Shown here piece after piece: positions 59,410 through 64,000 of a stretch of 64,000 bases of DNA (positions are counted from its first letter, which is position 1; each line of letters opens with the position of its first letter). The notes beneath the pieces were generated by a model. That model was not told where the DNA came from. It made no database searches and was given only the letters and a program-made list of their open reading frames with translations. The stretch lies in the NCBI GenBank assembly GCA_964023205.1, contig OZ026845.1, positions 7,264,001 to 7,328,000 on the forward strand. Reading direction: 5' to 3'. This stretch comes from Lutraria lutraria (taxonomy: Eukaryota; Mollusca; Bivalvia; Venerida; Mactridae). The translations under genes and the position numbers were made by a program.

Positions 59410-61310
59410 GTGAAAATAAAGACAATGCATTTCTTAAAAAGAATAGTGTCTAATATACAAAAAAAAAAACAGAAAAGCAAATTAGGAGATGAAAATCTGA
59501 AATTACTTAATATGTACATTAAAGAACTAGAAAAGAAATGTCATTTACTCGAAAGTGAATTAAAAATAATGCCATCAATAAAGATATTCAAGTTATGGTT
59601 TGCAGAAAGTTTTGGTTTAAAGCTCGAGTTAGTGCAGTGTCTAACGCAATCTGGGTTATCAAAATGCATTAAATTCTAAGACATCAAAACCTCAGACAAG
59701 AACTGAATTCGAGATTTGGTATATATCTAAGATAAATTTGCTATAAGCAATGCCGCTTACTATGAACTTACTGTGTACCAAAAAGACTTACCAAGACTAC
59801 CTTATTGCCCAGGAGCGTGATAATCTAAATTAATTATTCCATATTGAAATATGTCCAGGGAATGTTCCTGGTGCCTACGTTAGCTTGACATACGAAATAG
59901 TGAACTTTATGGAAATTAATTATATAAGTCCAGATGAAACAGTCAAGGTTGAGGTGTCAGGTGATGGAGCTAAGATGAGCAGGGTAAAGGATTTCGTGAT
60001 ACTTTCTGTTTCTTTCCCAGAATGTAAAATAAAACATTGTAAAAAAACATTACTATTACTATAAGAAATATTTAAAGGTCTGTGCATCGCCAATTATAGA
60101 CTCTTTAGACGACTTATTACAGGCAAATTAAATTCAGTTAAATAACTCTACCTACGACGTCGAACTATTCTTTGGAGGCGACATGAAATGTGTAAGCATT
60201 TTTGGTCTCAATGGTGCAACTGCTAACTACGCCTGTCGTCCATGGTGCCATGTGCACAAAGATGAAAGATTAAATAGTCCAATCATCTATTACGAATCCA
60301 TTGAAATAAAAGGAACTGCTGAGAACATTAAACTGAACGCCGAATTCAACAAATGTGGATGAAAAATCACTGCTTATAGACATAGAACCAGAAAAAGTAG
60401 TACCTGGCGAGCTACACTTGCTATTAAGAATATCAGATGTTCTTCTTAATAACATTATAATGAATTGTAAACAACAAGACGGCAAACTGGAAAATATTCG
60501 TGAAAAAAAGCATCATGTGAATGACCTTATCAAAAATATACATGTAATTGAATGTGGCGAGCCATTCAATATATGGACAGAAAAAGGAACATGTGAGTAA
60601 AAATAAGCTTCACTCACAAGGTAATTCTATAAGCGTTTGCTGAAGGCACTTCCGTAAAAACTACTGTTCAGAATTAACAATGAAACGCGTGATGAAGTAG
60701 TTGAACTTAGGAAAAACTGTGTTGAATTACTCACAACAATAATAGATAATTCAAACGTTAAATCTCCTGAGCAAATATTCCACAGTGCCCAACAGTGGGG
60801 TAGCAAGTTTTCTCAACTTATCAAAACGAGGAAGGCTGGGATACGATAGAATAGAACCGTATCCATCATATCCCAGCTTGTGTATATCGTATCGGCTCCT
60901 TGTCGTCATACAGTGGACAGGGAATTGAAAAAAAACTTAATGACGAAATAAAAAAAACACGCACCAGAAAAGAACTAACAAGAAAAAAAAACAGTGGATG
61001 ACCTAAAAACGAGAAAACGTTTAGAGTACCTTGCTACTCACCAGTCTTTACCCGTAAAAAAACTCTTATACAAAACGTTATATCGATTACTGGGAAACTC
61101 AAAAAACTTAAATGCAGTGAAAAGAGACAAAGGATAATCAATGAAATTGTATGTGTAAGTAAACAGTATGACAACAAACAAAAATCAGATGAAAAACCAG
61201 TTGAACTTATGACTGATAAAGAGTTAAAAGATAAGCTTAAGGTTTTTGGTGTAAGTATGAAAGTGAGAAAAAGAGAAAACAATTCTGGACTTCCTTGCGT
61301 TTATTTTCAA
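59410..61310 (+). pseudogene. Decayed member of an unnamed multicopy invertebrate protein family
   Basis: In order over several frames: a Lys-rich coiled-coil segment (LLNMYIKELEKKCHLLESEL), ETVKVEVSGDGAKMSR, FGGDMKC, ACRPWCHVHKDERLN, PGELHLLLRISDVLLNN, IECGEPFNIW, FHSAQQWGSKFSQLI and SGQGIEKKLND. I remember full-length relatives with this motif series from cnidarian, amphioxus and mollusc genomes but cannot name the family. The GDG, GGD and later acidic residues, a CxWCxxH zinc-type motif and the high copy number elsewhere would suit a transposase. Several stops: inactive. Confidence 0.55.
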
Positions 61311-61335
61311 ATGACCGTGTAAGTTTAAACATACT

Positions 61336-61520
61336 TGGTCGTGTCCAATAATATTTCTTGATATATTATATGGCTTACGAATATCTGTATATAAAGAATA
61401 TTCTAAAATAAAATTATATTCGTCTTCAATTCTATTGCAATTTAAACATTTTCTATCTTCTAGGGGAATACATAATGTACCTCTCGGTTTATGCCATATG
61501 CACAGATCAGACTACCATTA
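61336..61520 (-). mobile_element. LINE ORF2 C-terminal fragment
   Basis: Minus strand: RGTLCIPLEDRKCLNCNRIE then DEYNFILEYSLYTDIRKPY, the CxxC...(E)DExxF...YxxxR ending of CR1/L2-type ORF2. Confidence 0.68.
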
Positions 61521-61777
61521 TTTATGTCATTGCAATCCTGAATTTGCTAAAACTAAAGCATTTAAGTGAAAATTATATTCGAAGCTAACAACTGATTTAA
61601 AAAAGTGTATTCTGCTTGAATTTCTAAACGATCATTCCAAATTACATGCGTATGTCATAAAATGGAAGGCTTCATGACAAAAAATGAGAAAGTTTTAAAA
61701 TTTAATATTTTTATTAATCAGAAATTAGGACACAGATGTATCATGTTGTCAGAGACGTTTTGTCCGTTGGAAGCAAT

Positions 61778-62107
61778 TTTAGATTGGATTGGGAGGGGGG
61801 CTAGATTCTACCTGACACCGGAAGGGGGTCAGTTTTAGCAGCCCCATTTTAATTTCCATTACAGCCGAAATTCTAGTGGGAGAAGGCCCGCTCTCCCCTC
61901 ACCCAGTTACCCATATTCCTGATTGTGCAGACACACCATTCCTGTTTTTGTACTGCTTGCAATAAAACAAGCAGAGCTGTTAGAACTCGAAGGTGGGATA
62001 AGCCTCGCCCCAATAATTTTGACTGAAGTGGTAATAAAAAGTGGGTATAACTGATCCTCCCATGTTGTCAGACAAAATCTAAAATTAGCCCCCAGTCTGA
62101 AATTGCT
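61778..62107. repeat. Short foldback element
   Basis: GCAATTTTAGATTGG...GGGGGGCTAG near 61778-61823 is partly complementary to AAAATTAGCCCCCAGTCTGA near 62063-62107, with TTGTCAG at both ends; ~330 bp. Confidence 0.4.
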
Positions 62108-63900
62108 TTTTTGTTACTCTTTAGAGAAATCAGTACGAAAGTATTTTTTATTTCACAAAATTCAACTTCATTTCTAAACAGAATACAAAGACTTGTTGAA
62201 AAGCCCATTGGATGGATCGTTTGTTTTCGGTTAAATTTCTAAACATTGTGCAGGTTTTTTCCATTTAAATGGCCATCTTTATGAAACGTTTGAGTGTTAT
62301 TAATTTTATGAGAAATGGAGTTACGTGTTATTATAGTTTGTAGAGCTTCCAGAAGAAGGGCTGATATGCCCCTTTTAAACAACATTCAGTATATATGTAC
62401 TGGTTTAGCGATTATTCATATACATGTATCAATAATCTGCTTACTTCTGATGAAAAGCACACATGGGTTTTACTGAAAAAATCAAAACAACCGTATATTA
62501 AATATCAAAACGTTTAAACCATGAGAAATTATACTAAGTGGAATATAAGTATTGGATAGATCATGAGTAACTGTTGTCTATGAAATTTAGAGGCGAGTGC
62601 AGCGAGTCGTAAATATCATAGTCAACAATTAGGAGAGATCTATCTGACTTAGACCACAGGTATAGTCCGACAACGACCTGTGAATGATCAAAGATCAGCT
62701 AAGTCCATTTTGTAGGGTGAGTGGCTTTTCGGAACGTTTCGTAGGTTTCCGTAATATATAAATATCAGTTATTTGACCGTCATAGCTGAGACTAAGTGCG
62801 TAGCGCAATCGGTAAAGGCGCCAACCATTTTACTTTTGAAGCCTGGTAGTCAAGATGCTATGGGTTCGAAACACATAAGAACGTTTTTCCTTTCCATTTT
62901 TGTTTGATATTTGGCATTTTATTATTGCAAAATTTTATTTCAATATTTGGAATGAATTTCATATGTATTTCATTTAATTTCATTTCAGGTAATTTCATGA
63001 AAGTTCATTAGCAGTATCTGTACTTGAGCCACTGTCAGAATCTAATAATTTGCTTCATTATATTAAGTTATATAACATGACATCATCTATACATACTTAG
63101 GAACATTATTTGAACAGAATTTGATTTTGATTGCATATGATATATATACCTTTCAAAACATAAATGCACCGAAATCACGAGCAATGCATTGTTTGAAAAA
63201 ATAGTGGCAAGATTAAGGACACGAAAAACACAGTTCAGTTAAATAATGTTACTAGTACGGTGTACTGATTTCAGGACAACGTAGCTAGGCCTTTTACAGT
63301 GGTCTACAAATGTAAGAGGCCAACAGTGGCCTACAAATGTAAGGTCGTGTTTAGTAATGTACTTGTTCATTGTATTACTTATCCCTAGTTTAAAGAATGG
63401 AACAGTCCATGACCTTCCGTCACGACTCACTGCTCGATTTCTATCTATATATATATATATATTGTTTGACTATAAATTGTATGTAAACAATTTAATGTTA
63501 ATAAAATATATGTTATGTTATATAATACTGAATGTTTTTACAACGGCTAACTGTGAACTACGTGTTTTAGAAAACACTTTTTCTGTCCTGTGATTGGTCA
63601 GTTGGAGTCAATTGTGGTCTAATTTATCTTTATATACCAGCTCATTTGAATGCACGAGATAATCTCCTAGTTTTAGTTTTGTAAGAACAAATTTGCTAAT
63701 GTAACACACAGGTGGCAGTATCAGTGTTTGGTCCACAATGATGAAAACAAGTATCAGTGTTCACAAAAAAAAATCCCGTCACTGAGCTTATATTACTATC
63801 AAGGTGAAAAGCCTACTATATGTCTATACGCCAAACAATGTGGAACATCGCAACTCGTTGTTTCAGCATGAAATACGTGCGCTGAAGGAAAATAGCTACA
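62108..63900. other. Intergenic, mostly unrecognised
   Basis: Contains the tRNA-like segment at 62801, a direct repeat CAGTGGYCTACAAATGTAAG at 63297 and 63326, and a short TA run at ~63446-63464. No gene recognised. Confidence 0.45.
62790..62890 (+). repeat. tRNA-like SINE head
   Basis: A-box-like TAGCGCAATCGGTAAAGGCG (62801) and B-box-like GGGTTCGAAAC (62862) with ~50 nt between. No acceptor-stem pairing, so not a tRNA gene. Confidence 0.45.
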
Positions 63901-63901
63901 C

Positions 63902-63985
63902 ATGTATCAAGCGATCTGATTGGTCGGATATGTGTGTACAATAGTCTGTTCATTTCATGCCGACCAATCAGATCGCTTGATACAT
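63902..63985. repeat. Perfect 26-bp inverted repeat with 32-nt loop
   Basis: Arms 63902-63927 and 63960-63985 (ATGTATCAAGCGATCTGATT then GGTCGG) are exactly complementary. Confidence 0.95.
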
Positions 63986-64000
63986 CACTCGCCCTTGACT

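Noticed and set aside
62790..62890. Possible tRNA gene
   Set aside because: Box spacing is long and no cloverleaf can be drawn.
1..64000. Prokaryotic features such as operons, ribosome binding sites or terminators
   Set aside because: Introns, SINEs, LINEs and a metazoan VPS13B rule out a bacterial or phage origin.

Overview
The window is AT-rich animal genomic DNA, most likely from a mollusc and probably a bivalve. The grounds are one very large gene cut into short exons with canonical GT/AG introns, introns crowded with short interspersed repeats, and an intergenic half built from decayed transposons. These include a ~140 bp tandem array headed by an AGCTC...GAGCT hairpin, a repeat style I associate with bivalve genomes. 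The phylum is an inference; no marker gene proves it.

Positions 1 to about 38,960 hold the minus-strand orthologue of VPS13B (COH1, the Cohen syndrome gene), a Golgi-associated bridge-like lipid transfer protein. I traced 47 coding exons by hand. Every splice junction keeps the reading frame, and the joined product runs from the initiator Met (35,862) through the chorein N-terminus, the long lipid-groove region and the VAB adaptor-binding repeats to residue ~3513, where the window edge cuts the last exon. About 500 C-terminal residues lie outside. A probable non-coding first exon at 38,881 would add a 16-codon upstream ORF ending 16 nt before the true start codon.

The VPS13B introns carry two MITE families (~180 bp each), a ~320 bp repeat with GTGACTAATACCCCCGCC/GCGGGGGTATAA ends, several tRNA-headed SINE families, a ~25-copy 21/23 bp minisatellite, and hairpins. 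Right upstream of the putative first exon lies the 3' end of an antisense non-LTR retrotransposon, itself split by a ~2.0 kb element with hAT-like ends.

From about 43.1 kb to the end no intact host gene is visible. In order there are: a 53 bp-arm palindrome; a GC-rich minisatellite between ~50 bp direct repeats; three broken copies (44.3-52.4 kb) of a composite element encoding an SGNH-like segment, a PHD-like zinc finger, an OTU/vertnin-like cysteine-protease fold and a MULE-type transposase; an inserted 5'-truncated LINE; a Ty3/gypsy pol fossil; a hAT dimerisation-domain fossil; the ~140 bp tandem array; a Tc1-like DD34E transposase fossil; a decayed member of an unnamed multicopy invertebrate protein family (59.4-61.3 kb); another LINE 3' fragment; and foldback or palindromic sequences to the window end.

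The best candidate for something under-described is the composite SGNH/PHD-OTU/MULE element. One copy is an internal-deletion derivative whose breakpoint joins the OTU coding region to what looks like the transposase's 3' intron, tying the OTU and MULE parts to a single element.
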